A DNA stretch of 64,000 nt, taken from Acetobacteraceae bacterium. Its GTDB lineage: Bacteria > Pseudomonadota > Alphaproteobacteria > Acetobacterales > Acetobacteraceae. Position numbers and translations under genes: made by a program. A model generated the notes under the pieces. It had not been told where the DNA came from. It saw nothing but the letters and a program-made list of their open reading frames with translations, and made no database searches. The stretch spans positions 342,501 through 406,500 of the forward strand of contig CP154827.1 of NCBI GenBank assembly GCA_039613835.1, given 5' to 3'. Of this stretch, positions 21,700 to 30,548 are shown in pieces (the first letter of the stretch is position 1; every line of letters begins with the position of its first letter).

Positions 21700-22445
21700 G
21701 AAGGAAGATTCGTCAAGACGCAAAGCCGGGTTGGGATGATTGAAATGGGCGGATCGCGGGATCATGCCACGTGCGACGGACATCACAGCTTTCAGGAAGC
21801 TGATAATCCCGGCAGCTGTGTCGAGAATGACCGAGATTACCTTTAACCGAGCCCAGCGCGCATCGTGACCCGTCCTGACGTACACCAAACACCTCTCGAA
21901 GCGCCTGAACCTCAATGGGATCACCCAGGGGGGGTGGCGGTGCCGTGTGCTTCGATCAAGCTGATCTCATCCGGTGAAAGCCCGGCGACTGACATGGCTT
22001 CCCTGATGACACATTTCTTACCGGAGACGGAGGGTACGGTGAATCCGGCCTTGGTGGCACCATCATTATTGACGGCATTTCCGCGAATGACAGCAATTAC
22101 CGGGTCCCCGTCCCGCAAGGCATCGCTGAGGCGGCGTAATGTGACGCTGGCCACGCCATGCCCCGGAAAAGTGCCATTCGCATCCCTGTCAAAGGGGCGC
22201 ACTTCCCATCCGGTGAAAAGATCATTCCGGGCTGAGGGAAGGAAATCGCGACACCTCCCGCCACCGCCATGTCACATTCGCCAGCGCGCAGACTCTCACA
22301 AGCCAGATGCACCGCGACGAGGGAGCTGGAACAGGCCGTCTGCACCGTCAGGGTAGGCCCGGAGAGATTGAGCTTATAAGCGACGCGCGTGGCCAGATAG
22401 TCCTTATCATTCCCCATGAGCGATTGCAGGTTCTGCACCTGTCCG
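21700..22445 (-). other. Ketosynthase domain remnant of the Irp1-like gene
   Basis: Visible segments are [20 protein letters not shown], the nucleophile [11 protein letters not shown] near 22324-22340, NAVNNDGATKAGFTVPSVSG, EAHGTATPPG (first catalytic His) and, after an extra base near 21850, GNLGH-LDTAAGIISFLKAV (second His). The catalytic Cys-His-His set is thus present but spread over three frames. The first 130-150 residues of a normal KS are absent. Their place is taken by porin sequence. Confidence 0.8.
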
Positions 22446-22479
22446 GCCTCTGCTGGGTCAATCCGACGCTGACCGGGAT

Positions 22480-23876
22480 AGGTGCTGACGCGCGCCCGCC
22501 CGCCGATCACGGTGGCATTTTTGATCCCGGCCTGAGAATTGGGGCGTACGATATATTGAAAATCAGGCTGAAGATCGACGGCATGATGCACGTGGTAACT
22601 ATATTGTGCCTCAAAAATAATCTCATGGGACTGGATGCTGTAAAGTCCCGACGGGTAACGACCAAATTGCGCGTATAGAAGCTTCTGCCCTGAGCGCGTC
22701 TCATCACTGACCAACGCATAAGTGATCTGTACGCCGAACCCGTCTCTTGGTCGGCTATGAATCTCGCCAACATCCTCAAACCCGATTGTGGCTTGCTGTT
22801 TAAAAGCTGAAATATGCGGATCGGTCCACGTAAAATTACCGAATATGATCAGCCCACCGACATTGGATGGGGTGTTGCGTTTGATCATATGATCAAATTG
22901 CGCCCACATGGCGGTGTGACTGTGAGATTGCCGCCCGGGAAGCCCCGTCAGAACCCGCGCCGTGCCGAGATCATCCCAATAAACGTCATTGACGGGCGCG
23001 TTATCATAATACTCGCCAAGCGCGAAATGGCTTGAGCGTTCACCTGCGCTTCCGCCGGGCTGCCACCCGATTTCAAAGGGGAGGTTGACGCCGTCTGTCT
23101 GACGAAAAGACCAGTTAACCCCGGAGATGCCGCCATGATTGGGTGAGACCTCGAAAGCGCCGATCTGCACATAAACCGGGCTGACCGGTCGGTAACGCAC
23201 ATAGCCGCCCCAATTCGTCCGCGATTTTGTGTAAAACCCGGCCGGGTTGGCGCCCGGCAGAACACGCGGAACAGGACAGATGGAGAGAGACAGAAACATG
23301 CAGTAAACGGGTGACGTATCGAAGAAAAACCCTTGATTCATCCGCCCTGCTGCGAGTTGCAGATGGCCGCTCATGAGGTCTTCCGTTAGATAGGCGAATT
23401 GCAGTTTCACCAATGTGCCGATACGGGCCATAAAGCTCCGTGGCGGAATAAGGGTCATGCCTAAGACGGTCAGCAGAAAGGTCGCGGCCTGATTTCGACA
23501 TGATCAGCGTGTGGGATTTGAGCCCGCGAATACCGCCAAGTTTGCCCCAGTCAATTTCAAAATCAATACCGAACCGTCCCGTAAAGGCGGAACCCTGAGA
23601 GACGCCCCCGGACGTATTGCCGGCAGCTTCCATCATATAAGCGGGGATGATATCGACCCCGCGATCCAGAAGTCATGTCCGTGCGCCGCCCCAATCTCCG
23701 AAAAGGTGACGATGGTCATCGGTGCGCTGCGGCGGGCGATGTTTGACGGGGGGCTGCGCAAGGTCCGCCCGCTGCCGGGTGCTGAAGTCATTGAGCTGCG
23801 CGAAAGCGGTGCGCGGTGCCACGCATGTCATTGACAGCCCGATGAGGAAAATCTTTGCACGAGGGAAATCTGCCAA
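22480..23876 (-). pseudogene. oprB: OprB-type carbohydrate-selective porin, broken and fused to the KS remnant
   Basis: OprB porins are outer-membrane barrels for sugars and are numerous in acetic acid bacteria. The start ATG 23876 gives a signal peptide (FLIGLSMTCVAPRTAFA) and the family start HLFGDWGGART. The next codon is TGA (23673-23675) where a Trp is likely, and the frame then continues LLDRGVDIIPAYMMEAAGN. A frameshift near 23470 moves the reading to the piece with [23 protein letters not shown] and [12 protein letters not shown]. The C-terminal barrel strands [15 protein letters not shown] and VIGGRARVS are followed, without a stop, by PKS ketosynthase sequence. The join lies at about 22430-22490. 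The porin has thus lost its stop by a deletion as well as carrying internal lesions. Confidence 0.8.
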
Positions 23877-24002
23877 GGAGTGGGCCTTTTCTACAAAGAT
23901 TCTTGTATTATTAATTAAATCTACGGTGAATATCTGTTAAAGTCCAGCTAAGCCCATGGCACTCTGTGAAATACCTGATCATTCTGCGTGGCACAAAATA
24001 AA

Positions 24003-24034
24003 AACCGCGTCGAGCTAAAGCTCGACGCGGTGCC
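24003..24034 (-). terminator. Rho-independent terminator of the isomerase-like gene
   Basis: A perfect 12-base-pair inverted repeat, ACCGCGTCGAGC with GCTCGACGCGGT (24005-24032), encloses the loop TAAA. Read on the minus strand it is followed by a TTTTTATTTT tract. It lies about 30 bases after the corrected end of the minus-strand isomerase-like gene. Confidence 0.88.
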
Positions 24035-24063
24035 AAATGGGCACTTTGATGGCGCGTAAAACG

Positions 24064-24983
24064 TTATTTCGGCAGGATGCGCCGCAAATATTCACGATTA
24101 CGCGCAGAGACGCTCAGCCCATCACCACCATAATGCTCGCACAGAAAAGCGCTTTGATAACCATACGGATGGCCTCCCGATAGCTGATGACGCCGGTCTC
24201 CATCGGGGCAGGGGCGGTGACAACAAGTCCGCTATCCTCATCTTCCGTGCGCAGATAGTTTTTAACGTGCCAATAACGCGCATAGGGTGCGAGTTTAACC
24301 ATCATGTCACGCCAATGCGCCATGGGACGATGGAGGCGGACAAGATTACCGATATCGGCATTGATGCCGACATTAGGCAGGTCAACTTCCTGTGTGAAGC
24401 GCACGGCGCTATCGGCGGAGCCGAGATAGGTATCCTCATAGATTTCCAGAGAAATTCCAATTTTGAGCACCGCAGCCTGTTTGCCAAGCTCCCTGATACG
24501 GTCGACTGCTTTTTTCCACACGGCAGGATCATCCGGATCTTTCGGCCCCTGTGTCGTCCACAACCATAAGGCTTTTTTCTGCTGATCGTTAAATGGGGGT
24601 GAAAAACCGATCGACGCCTCCGCCGCGCCGATTTCAGCCGCGACATCAATCACGCGGCGCATATAAGCGAAATATTTATCACCATGCTCAGGGTCGATGA
24701 TCGAACGCCGCGCTGTCGTGATGGCCGGGATGGTCAAGCCCTCTCTTTTAACGACATCCAGAAATTCCCGCCGCCGGGAGGGTTCGAGATCCGCAAGTCG
24801 AATCCATGAATCTGTCGGGTCGATCTCGGTAAAACCGGCATCCGCGACATCCTGGACGGCAAGGGCCCATTCTTCAGGCCGTTGATCCTGCATAGAGCTT
24901 CCATCCGGCAGAGTGTTGGGATATTGATTCATGCCCGCGGCGATCGGCCAGTTATGTCGGTTATAAGGGGGCTTCAGTCCCAT
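24064..24983 (-). pseudogene. Sugar phosphate isomerase/epimerase-like TIM-barrel protein, 3' frameshift
   Basis: The protein belongs to the xylose-isomerase-like TIM-barrel group. Start ATG 24983 follows a purine-rich site and gives GLKPPYNRHNWPIAAGMNQY. Visible barrel segments are EWALAVQDVADAGFTEID, GAAEASIGFSPPF, LKIGISLEIYEDTYLG, LPNVGINADIGNLVRLHRP and YARYWHVKNYLR, with Glu, Asp and His residues of the type that bind the metal. Near 24150 one base is missing. The shifted frame ends early at 24114, while the original frame gives AFLCEHYGGDGLSVSARNRE and ends at TAA 24064-24066, just before the terminator. The lesion removes only about 25 residues, so a nearly complete protein may still be made. 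The substrate cannot be told. Confidence 0.72.
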
Positions 24984-25159
24984 CGCGTTTTTCCTCTTCT
25001 TCAGATTGTCGCATGAACCCGACCCGATGGATTTTGACTCGGATCGCGGCATTCCACGCCGTCAATGACGTGGGGAGGTCTTCAGTGTAAACGCATCCTG
25101 CCCGGCTAAAACAGCGCTGGCGGCAGATCAAGAAGTTAAGGTTTGATCAGAATTCCTGA

Positions 25160-26077
25160 TCAATCCAGCTTTATGGCGCCTGAGAGATAAGCTGCCGCGG
25201 CTGAAAGCGGGCGTTCCTTCAAGGTGATCAAGGAGTAGCATCCAAGATGGTCGTCAAGCCGAACGTGCAGGCGGCGGAGCATCTGCGCCTGTTCAAATAT
25301 CTGTGCGATGCTTGTCGGCATGAAGGCGAGCATCGAACTGTGCTGAAGAAGGTCAAGCGACGCAATCATGGACGATGTCTCAATCGCCTGACGAGGTGGG
25401 GCAACTGGGCCCAGGGCGAAAGTCGCATCAATAGCGCGTCGCAAGGGGCTGTGCGCCTCAGGCAAGATCCATCGCGCGTCCGCGAGTGCGGCAAGCTCCA
25501 ATATTGGCGCTTCGGCGAGGGGATAACGCGCCGCGGCGACGATGCTTAAAGGCTCCTGCGACAGGATATGGGCCTCAATCTGCGCAGGAATGCGCGTGGA
25601 AGAGGGTCGGGCCACAATGAAATCGATGCGCCCCGCCTCAAGCGCCTGAAGAAGCGTATCGCTTGAACCCACGGTGAGGGAGACGCTCAATTGCGGGTGG
25701 GTGTCGAGCGCCCGCGCGATGACGGGAGAGACATGCGCAGGCAAAGCGGCGACGATGGCACCGATTCTGACCATTCCCGCCGTCCCTGACCGCATGGCGT
25801 CCACATCATGCTGGAGGCGGATAACGTCATTAATCATCAATTGCGCGTGACGTGCGACCATTTCTCCCAGAGCTGTCGGCAGGGCACCCTGAGATGTCCG
25901 GCGGAAGAGCGGCGCTTTCAGAGCATACTCAATTTCCTGAAGGAGTTTCGTCACGGAGGGTTGGGACAAATTCATGCGCTCTGCCGTGCGGTGCAGGTTA
26001 TGCGTGGCTTCAAGCTCGATGATCAGGCGGAGATGCCGTATTTTTAGGCGGTTCAGCAAGGGATATTGTTCGCGCAT
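25160..26077 (-). CDS. LysR-family transcriptional regulator
   Basis: Residues 1-65 (from ATG 26077, MREQYPLLNRLKIRHLRL) form the winged helix-turn-helix with AERMNLSQPSVTKLLQEIE. The rest is the periplasmic-binding-like effector domain, with GMVRIGAIVAALPAHVSPVI at its start. Length is 305 residues, typical of the family, and the frame is open throughout. An upstream ATG at 26140 would add 21 residues with little similarity, so the shorter start is preferred. It is transcribed away from the Spy-like gene and towards the isomerase-like gene about 100 bases downstream, which may be its target. This last point is inferred from position only. Confidence 0.85.
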   Translation of the reverse strand: MREQYPLLNRLKIRHLRLIIELEATHNLHRTAERMNLSQPSVTKLLQEIEYALKAPLFRRTSQGALPTALGEMVARHAQLMINDVIRLQHDVDAMRSGTAGMVRIGAIVAALPAHVSPVIARALDTHPQLSVSLTVGSSDTLLQALEAGRIDFIVARPSSTRIPAQIEAHILSQEPLSIVAAARYPLAEAPILELAALADARWILPEAHSPLRRAIDATFALGPVAPPRQAIETSSMIASLDLLQHSSMLAFMPTSIAQIFEQAQMLRRLHVRLDDHLGCYSLITLKERPLSAAAAYLSGAIKLD

Positions 26078-26140
26078 GGGTCTCGCTTCGGCGCCGCCTC
26101 CGGAAGCGGTCTTCGATGAATTGTTGCAGGCACCGTCCAA

Positions 26141-26434
26141 TTGGGGGCATCATTGATTTGATGGTCACTTAATTTCTTTTGCCAAGCGTTATACCGTTTC
26201 CCCGTGAAAGGTCACGAAAAACCCCCCGATCTCACAACGGCCCGGAGACGTTTTATTTTAACGCTATTCATGTAACGATGCGGGCAGGGCGTAAGAACGT
26301 TTTTACCATCGGGATGACGAACCTGATGATGCGTGGCGATGAAATCGCCCGAGTTGTCTGCCTGCAACTTGACGTCCATCTTTCAAAATCAGTCGGCCAT
26401 ACAGGCGAGCGGCTTTCTCAGAGGGATATGTCTG
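26141..26434. other. Divergent intergenic region between lysR and the Spy-like gene
   Basis: About 290 bases with no credible gene. It should hold the promoters of both divergent genes. No clear -35/-10 pair or operator could be picked out by eye. Confidence 0.4.
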
Positions 26435-26916
26435 ATGCCATTCCGTAAAATTTTCTCCAGCCTTGCCGTGGCGACGGTGGCTTGCACTGCCATGCCGGCG
26501 ATGGCGGTATCGCCTTTACTCCCGCCGCATATGATGCACGCACCGCCTCTACCCGCCCTCATCCAGAATCAGGCGCACCTGACGCCTGAGCAAAATGACA
26601 AGATCCGTGTGATCATCGACGCCAATCGCGATAAGGTCATGGCCCGTCACAATGAGGACCGTGCCCTGGATGACAAAATCTCAGCCGCTTTACTGGCGAA
26701 GGGGGATGTCGATAAAAAGCTGTCGACGATCTTGTGAAGCAGAAGATCGCGCTGCATGAGCAGGCGGAGCAGCAGCGCGTGGCGGAATTGATCGCCGTCC
26801 ATGATGTTCTAACCCCCGATCAGCGGGAAGCCGTCAAAAACGCCTATGATGAGGTCGGTAAATTATCCGCGCGGCTGCACGACATGATGGCCTCGCCCCC
26901 ACCCCCGGCGCCGTAA
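26435..26916 (+). pseudogene. Spy/CpxP-like periplasmic protein (LTxxQ repeats), frameshifted
   Basis: ATG 26435 starts a signal peptide (PFRKIFSSLAVATVACTAMPAMA). The mature part is a short helical protein rich in charged residues with two LTxxQ-type motifs, LTPEQNDKIRVI and LTPDQREAVKNAY, as in Spy, CpxP and related metal-stress or periplasmic chaperone proteins. The two motifs lie in different frames. Near 26730 the first frame stops (LSTIL), while the next reads DDLVKQKIALHEQAEQQRV. Corrected length is about 160 residues, ending in a proline-rich tail. A terminator follows. The lesion could be a one-base read error or a real loss. Confidence 0.68.
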
Positions 26917-26926
26917 GGTTTTTCAT

Positions 26927-26970
26927 CCCGGCTGTCGCATTAAGCTTGACTTGTGACAGCCGGGGTTTTA
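26927..26970 (+). terminator. Rho-independent terminator after the Spy-like gene
   Basis: The inverted repeat CCCGGCTGTC (26927-26936) and GACAGCCGGG (26955-26964) is separated by an 18-base loop and followed by GTTTTA. It closes the Spy-like gene and separates it from ffh. Confidence 0.75.
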
Positions 26971-27049
26971 GGCACCGATCAAATTCTGAAACGCCACTCC
27001 GCGAGGGTTCGCGCAGTGGCGCAAAGTCATTTGCAGCCAAAGGGCACAC

Positions 27050-28447
27050 GTGTTCGACTCACTTTCCAGCAAGCTTTCCGGCGTATTTTCGAGCCTTTCC
27101 CGGCGTGGTCGTCTCTCTGAAGGCGATGTCGCTGAGGCGATGCGTGAAGTGCATATGGCGATGCTGGAAGCGGATGTCGCGCTCCCCGTCGTGCGTGATT
27201 TCGTTGATAAAGTCCGTGAGCGCGCTGTCGGGCAGGAAATCCTTGAAAGTATTTCGCCGGGCCAGGCTGTCGCGAAAATCGTCAATGACGCCCTGATCGA
27301 GGCTTTGGGCGGCGCTGGTGCCGCCACGCTGAACCTCTCTGCGGCCCCGCCTGTCGCCATATTGATGGTCGGCCTGCAAGGGTCAGGCAAGACGACGACC
27401 ACCGGTAAGCTGGGTTTGCGCCTCTCATCGCGGGAGCGGAAACGCGTCCTCCTCGCGTCCCTGGACGTGCAGCGCCCGGCTGCGCAGCTTCAGCTCCAGC
27501 AACTGGCTGAGAAGGTTGGCGTCACGTCATTGCCGATTCTGGCCGGGCAGTCCCCGCAGGAAATTACCCGCCGCGCGATGAAAACCTCGCGTCAAGAAGG
27601 GTATGATATTGTCGTGCTGGATACGGCAGGCCGCCTCTCCATCGATGAAGCCCTGATGCAGGAAGTCCGCGAAATTCGTGAAATCGCGGGCCCGGCAGAA
27701 ACATTGCTGGTTGTCGATGCCATGACCGGGCAGGATGCGGTCAATACGGCGCAGCATTTTAACGAGGCTGTCGGTGTCACGGGTGTCGTGATGTCGCGCA
27801 TGGATGGTGACGCGCGTGGCGGTGCCGCGCTTTCCATGAAGGCCATGACCGGCGCGCCCATCAAATTTATCGGGATGGGCGAGAAACCCGAAGCGCTGGA
27901 GGAATTCTACTCGGAGCGCGTTGCGGGGCGCATCCTTGGTCTCGGCGATATTGCTGGACTGGTTGAGAAAGCCTCCGAAACGCTGGATCAGGAGGAAAGC
28001 GAGCGCGCCGCCAAGAAGATGCTCGCGGGTAAGTTTGACCTCGATGATTACGCTTCCCAGATTCGCCAGATCGGCAAGCTCGGTTCCGTCTCGAATATTC
28101 TCGGCATGTTGCCGGGGATCGGTAAACTCAAGGAAAAAGTGGGCGATCGGGATCTCGACACCACGATCTTCAAGCGGCACCAGGCCATCATCTCCTCCAT
28201 GACGAAGGCGGAGCGCAAGACGCCCGCCATTATCAAGGCGTCACGGAAAAAGAGGATCGCTGCTGGCTCCGGCACCACGGTGCAGGAGATCAATAAAATG
28301 CTCAAACAGTTTGATGACATGTCCACCATGATGAAGCGCCTTAATAAAATGGGCCTCGCGAGCGTGAAGCAAATGCTGTCAGGGATGATGTCGGGCAAGG
28401 GAAATCCGAATATGCCCGGTGGTTTCGGCGGTCTGCCACGCCGATAA
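27050..28447 (+). CDS. ffh: Signal recognition particle protein Ffh
   Basis: Ffh is the GTPase that, with 4.5S RNA, targets membrane proteins to FtsY and SecYEG. The protein is 465 residues. The N domain (MFDSLSSKLSGVFSSLSRRG) starts at GTG 27050. The G domain carries GLQGSGKTTTTGKLG (P-loop), LLASLDVQRPAAQLQL, DTAGRLSIDEAL and MSRMDGDARGGAALS. The methionine-rich M domain includes GMLPGIGKLKEKVG and ends GMMSGKGNPNMPGGFGG. The frame is uninterrupted. It heads a plus-strand run ffh-rpsP-rimM-trmD-rplS of translation and targeting genes. Confidence 0.97.
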   Translation: MFDSLSSKLSGVFSSLSRRGRLSEGDVAEAMREVHMAMLEADVALPVVRDFVDKVRERAVGQEILESISPGQAVAKIVNDALIEALGGAGAATLNLSAAPPVAILMVGLQGSGKTTTTGKLGLRLSSRERKRVLLASLDVQRPAAQLQLQQLAEKVGVTSLPILAGQSPQEITRRAMKTSRQEGYDIVVLDTAGRLSIDEALMQEVREIREIAGPAETLLVVDAMTGQDAVNTAQHFNEAVGVTGVVMSRMDGDARGGAALSMKAMTGAPIKFIGMGEKPEALEEFYSERVAGRILGLGDIAGLVEKASETLDQEESERAAKKMLAGKFDLDDYASQIRQIGKLGSVSNILGMLPGIGKLKEKVGDRDLDTTIFKRHQAIISSMTKAERKTPAIIKASRKKRIAAGSGTTVQEINKMLKQFDDMSTMMKRLNKMGLASVKQMLSGMMSGKGNPNMPGGFGGLPRR

Positions 28448-28482
28448 AGTCAAAATTTCACACTTCAGGAGTTGATTGAAGC

Positions 28483-28824
28483 ATGAGTCTTAAAATTCGT
28501 CTTGCACGCGCTGGCGCCAAAAAGCGCCCTTATTACCATATTGTTGTGGCTGACAGCCGCAGCCCGCGTGATGGCCGCTTTATTGAAAAAGTGGGCGCCT
28601 ATAACCCGATGCTGCCTTCAGACCATGCTGAGCGCGTGCGTCTTGATGATGAGCGCATCCGTCACTGGCTTTCAAACGGGGCGCAGGCGACGGATCGCGT
28701 GGCGCGTTTCCTCGGTCGTGCCGGGATTATCGACATGCCGAGCTGGAATGAGCAGTCCAAGAAATCCGCCCCGAAAAAGCGTGCGCAGGAGCGTGCAGCC
28801 GCCAAGTCTGAGGCCGCGGCCTGA
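28483..28824 (+). CDS. rpsP: 30S ribosomal protein S16
   Basis: S16 is a small-subunit protein needed for 30S assembly. The 113-residue product shows the family start [20 protein letters not shown] and [20 protein letters not shown], followed by an alanine/lysine-rich tail typical of alphaproteobacterial versions. An AGGAG site precedes ATG 28483. It is 35 bases after ffh and 25 before rimM, an order conserved in many bacteria. Confidence 0.97.
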   Translation: MSLKIRLARAGAKKRPYYHIVVADSRSPRDGRFIEKVGAYNPMLPSDHAERVRLDDERIRHWLSNGAQATDRVARFLGRAGIIDMPSWNEQSKKSAPKKRAQERAAAKSEAAA

Positions 28825-28849
28825 GCCTTAAGCCCGATAGCGACTGACG

Positions 28850-29410
28850 ATGACACGCGCATCGCAAGATGAGAGAGAGATACATATTGCCACCGTGGGG
28901 AGACCGCACGGCGTGCACGGACGTGTCCATCTTTCAGCATTGACGGAAGACCCGGCCACGCTGGAGGCGCTCTCGCCCCTCAGAGATGAGTCGGGCCGAC
29001 TGTGGCAGGTGCGTTGGGTGGGCCATCACATTGCTGAACTCGGCGACCCGGATAAAGGGCCGCTGCAAAGCCGGGAGGATGCAGCGCGCTGCGTCAATCT
29101 CAAACTTTACGCGCTGCGGACGCAGTTTCCCCAGGCGGATGAGGATGAGTTCTACCATGCGGATCTTGTCGGCATGGAAGCTTTCTCACCATCAGGTGAG
29201 GCTTTGGGGACGGTGGTGACGGTCCATGATTACGGCGCGGGCGTCAGCCTCGAAATCGTGCAAGGGCATCAATCACGGGTGGTGCCCTTTACGCGGGCCT
29301 GCGTGCCGCACGTCGATATGTCTCAGTCACGGCTTGAAGTCATGTTGCCTGCGGAAATTGAGGTGGAGGGCGACCTGTCCGACGATGCTGAAGTGGTTGT
29401 GCGGCAATGA
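28850..29410 (+). CDS. rimM: Ribosome maturation factor RimM
   Basis: RimM binds S19 and helps maturation of the 30S head. The protein is 186 residues. The N-terminal beta-barrel domain begins [19 protein letters not shown], and the linker and PRC-barrel domain contain [20 protein letters not shown]. The stop overlaps the start of trmD (ATGA-type overlap at 29407-29410), indicating translational coupling. Confidence 0.95.
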   Translation: MTRASQDEREIHIATVGRPHGVHGRVHLSALTEDPATLEALSPLRDESGRLWQVRWVGHHIAELGDPDKGPLQSREDAARCVNLKLYALRTQFPQADEDEFYHADLVGMEAFSPSGEALGTVVTVHDYGAGVSLEIVQGHQSRVVPFTRACVPHVDMSQSRLEVMLPAEIEVEGDLSDDAEVVVRQ

Positions 29411-30108
29411 CGTGGCAGGCGGATATCATCACTCTTTTTCCGGAATTATTTCCGGGCCCTCTGGGTATTTCCCTGACGGGCAGGGCGCTTGAGAAGGGGT
29501 TGTGGGCCTGCACGGCGCATGATCTCCGCCCTTACGGGAAAGGACGTCATCACGCCGTGGATGACACGCCTTACGGTGGCGGGGCGGGGATGGTGATGCG
29601 CCCTGACGTGGTGGCATCGGCACTTGATGCGTTGCCCGGCGATGGGCGGCCGGTCATTTACCCAACGCCGCGCGGGCGTCCCTTTTCCCAACGCGATGCA
29701 AAGCGTCTGGCGGCGGGAAGCGGGGTGGTCATCCTTTGCGGTCGTTATGAAGGTGTGGATGAGCGCGTCCTTGAAGCCCGGGGAATCGAACAGTTCTCAA
29801 TCGGTGATTTCGTCCTCTCCGGCGGTGAGATTCCGGCCTGCGCGCTGCTTGAAGCCTGTGCGCGTCTGCTTCCCGGCGTCATGGGCTCATCCGACAGCGC
29901 GACGGAGGAGAGTTTCGAGAATGGCTTGCTCGAATATCCGCATTACACCAAACCGGCGGAATGGGAGGGGCTGAGGATCCCCTCTGTGCTTCTTTCCGGC
30001 AATCATCGTGACATCGCGGCGTGGCGGCATGACCAGTCGCAGCGAATCACCCAATCGAAACGTCCGGATTTATGGGCGCAATATGCGTCCCGGAAACCCG
30101 GTATCTAA
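29407..30108 (+). CDS. trmD: tRNA (guanine-37-N1)-methyltransferase TrmD
   Basis: TrmD methylates G37 next to the anticodon of several tRNAs, which prevents frameshifting. The 233-residue protein carries the SPOUT-fold knot: [20 protein letters not shown] at the start, [49 protein letters not shown] and [18 protein letters not shown]. The frame is complete. It lies between rimM and rplS as in most Proteobacteria. Confidence 0.97.
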   Translation: MTWQADIITLFPELFPGPLGISLTGRALEKGLWACTAHDLRPYGKGRHHAVDDTPYGGGAGMVMRPDVVASALDALPGDGRPVIYPTPRGRPFSQRDAKRLAAGSGVVILCGRYEGVDERVLEARGIEQFSIGDFVLSGGEIPACALLEACARLLPGVMGSSDSATEESFENGLLEYPHYTKPAEWEGLRIPSVLLSGNHRDIAAWRHDQSQRITQSKRPDLWAQYASRKPGI

Positions 30109-30129
30109 ATTGTTACCAAGGAGACCATC

Positions 30130-30510
30130 ATGAATACGATCCAGCAATATGAGGCGCGCGAGATTGAGCGCCTGACCGCATCCCGCGCCGTTCCCGAGTT
30201 TCAGGCCGGTGACACGGTGCGCGTCGGTGTGCGCGTTGTTGAAGGCACGCGTGAGCGCGTCCAGGCTTATGAAGGCGTTGTAATTGCGCGCTCCAATAAG
30301 GGCCTCAACAGCAATTTCACCGTGCGCAAAATCTCAAAGGGTGAGGGTGTGGAGCGCGTATTTCCGCTTTACTCGCCGAATATCTCCGAGATCACCGTTG
30401 TGCGTCGCGGCAAGGTCCGTCGGGCGAAGCTCTACTATCTTCGTGATCGCAGCGGCAAGTCAGCACGTATTGCCGAGCGCCCCCGGGATGTGGCAAAATC
30501 GACTGAATAA
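30130..30510 (+). CDS. rplS: 50S ribosomal protein L19
   Basis: L19 sits at the 30S-50S interface. The 126-residue protein has the family text [39 protein letters not shown] and [21 protein letters not shown] good AAGGAG site precedes ATG 30130. It ends the ribosome-related run; leuC starts 38 bases later, a neighbourhood seen in acetic acid bacteria. Confidence 0.97.
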   Translation: MNTIQQYEAREIERLTASRAVPEFQAGDTVRVGVRVVEGTRERVQAYEGVVIARSNKGLNSNFTVRKISKGEGVERVFPLYSPNISEITVVRRGKVRRAKLYYLRDRSGKSARIAERPRDVAKSTE

Positions 30511-30548
30511 TCTTAAACAGGAGTAAATCCGGTGTCAGGGAGGGCGCG

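Larger units (their letters stand above)
13998..22445 (-). pseudogene. irp1: HMWP1 (Irp1)-like PKS-NRPS, truncated and multiply frameshifted
   Basis: The fragments, read in order on the minus strand, give KS-AT-MT-KR-ACP-Cy-MT-PCP-TE, exactly the domain order of yersiniabactin synthetase HMWP1. HMWP1 extends a phenyl-thiazoline chain with malonate, methylates it, reduces the ketone, adds and cyclises a cysteine, methylates again and releases the product. Here about 8.4 kb remain, close to HMWP1 size (about 3,160 residues) minus the first part of the KS. At least ten frame changes are needed, and no intact start exists: upstream the KS runs in frame into an OprB porin. The stop forms ATGA with the ybtU start. 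Individual domains are listed separately. Production of a full protein is not credible. Confidence 0.85.
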
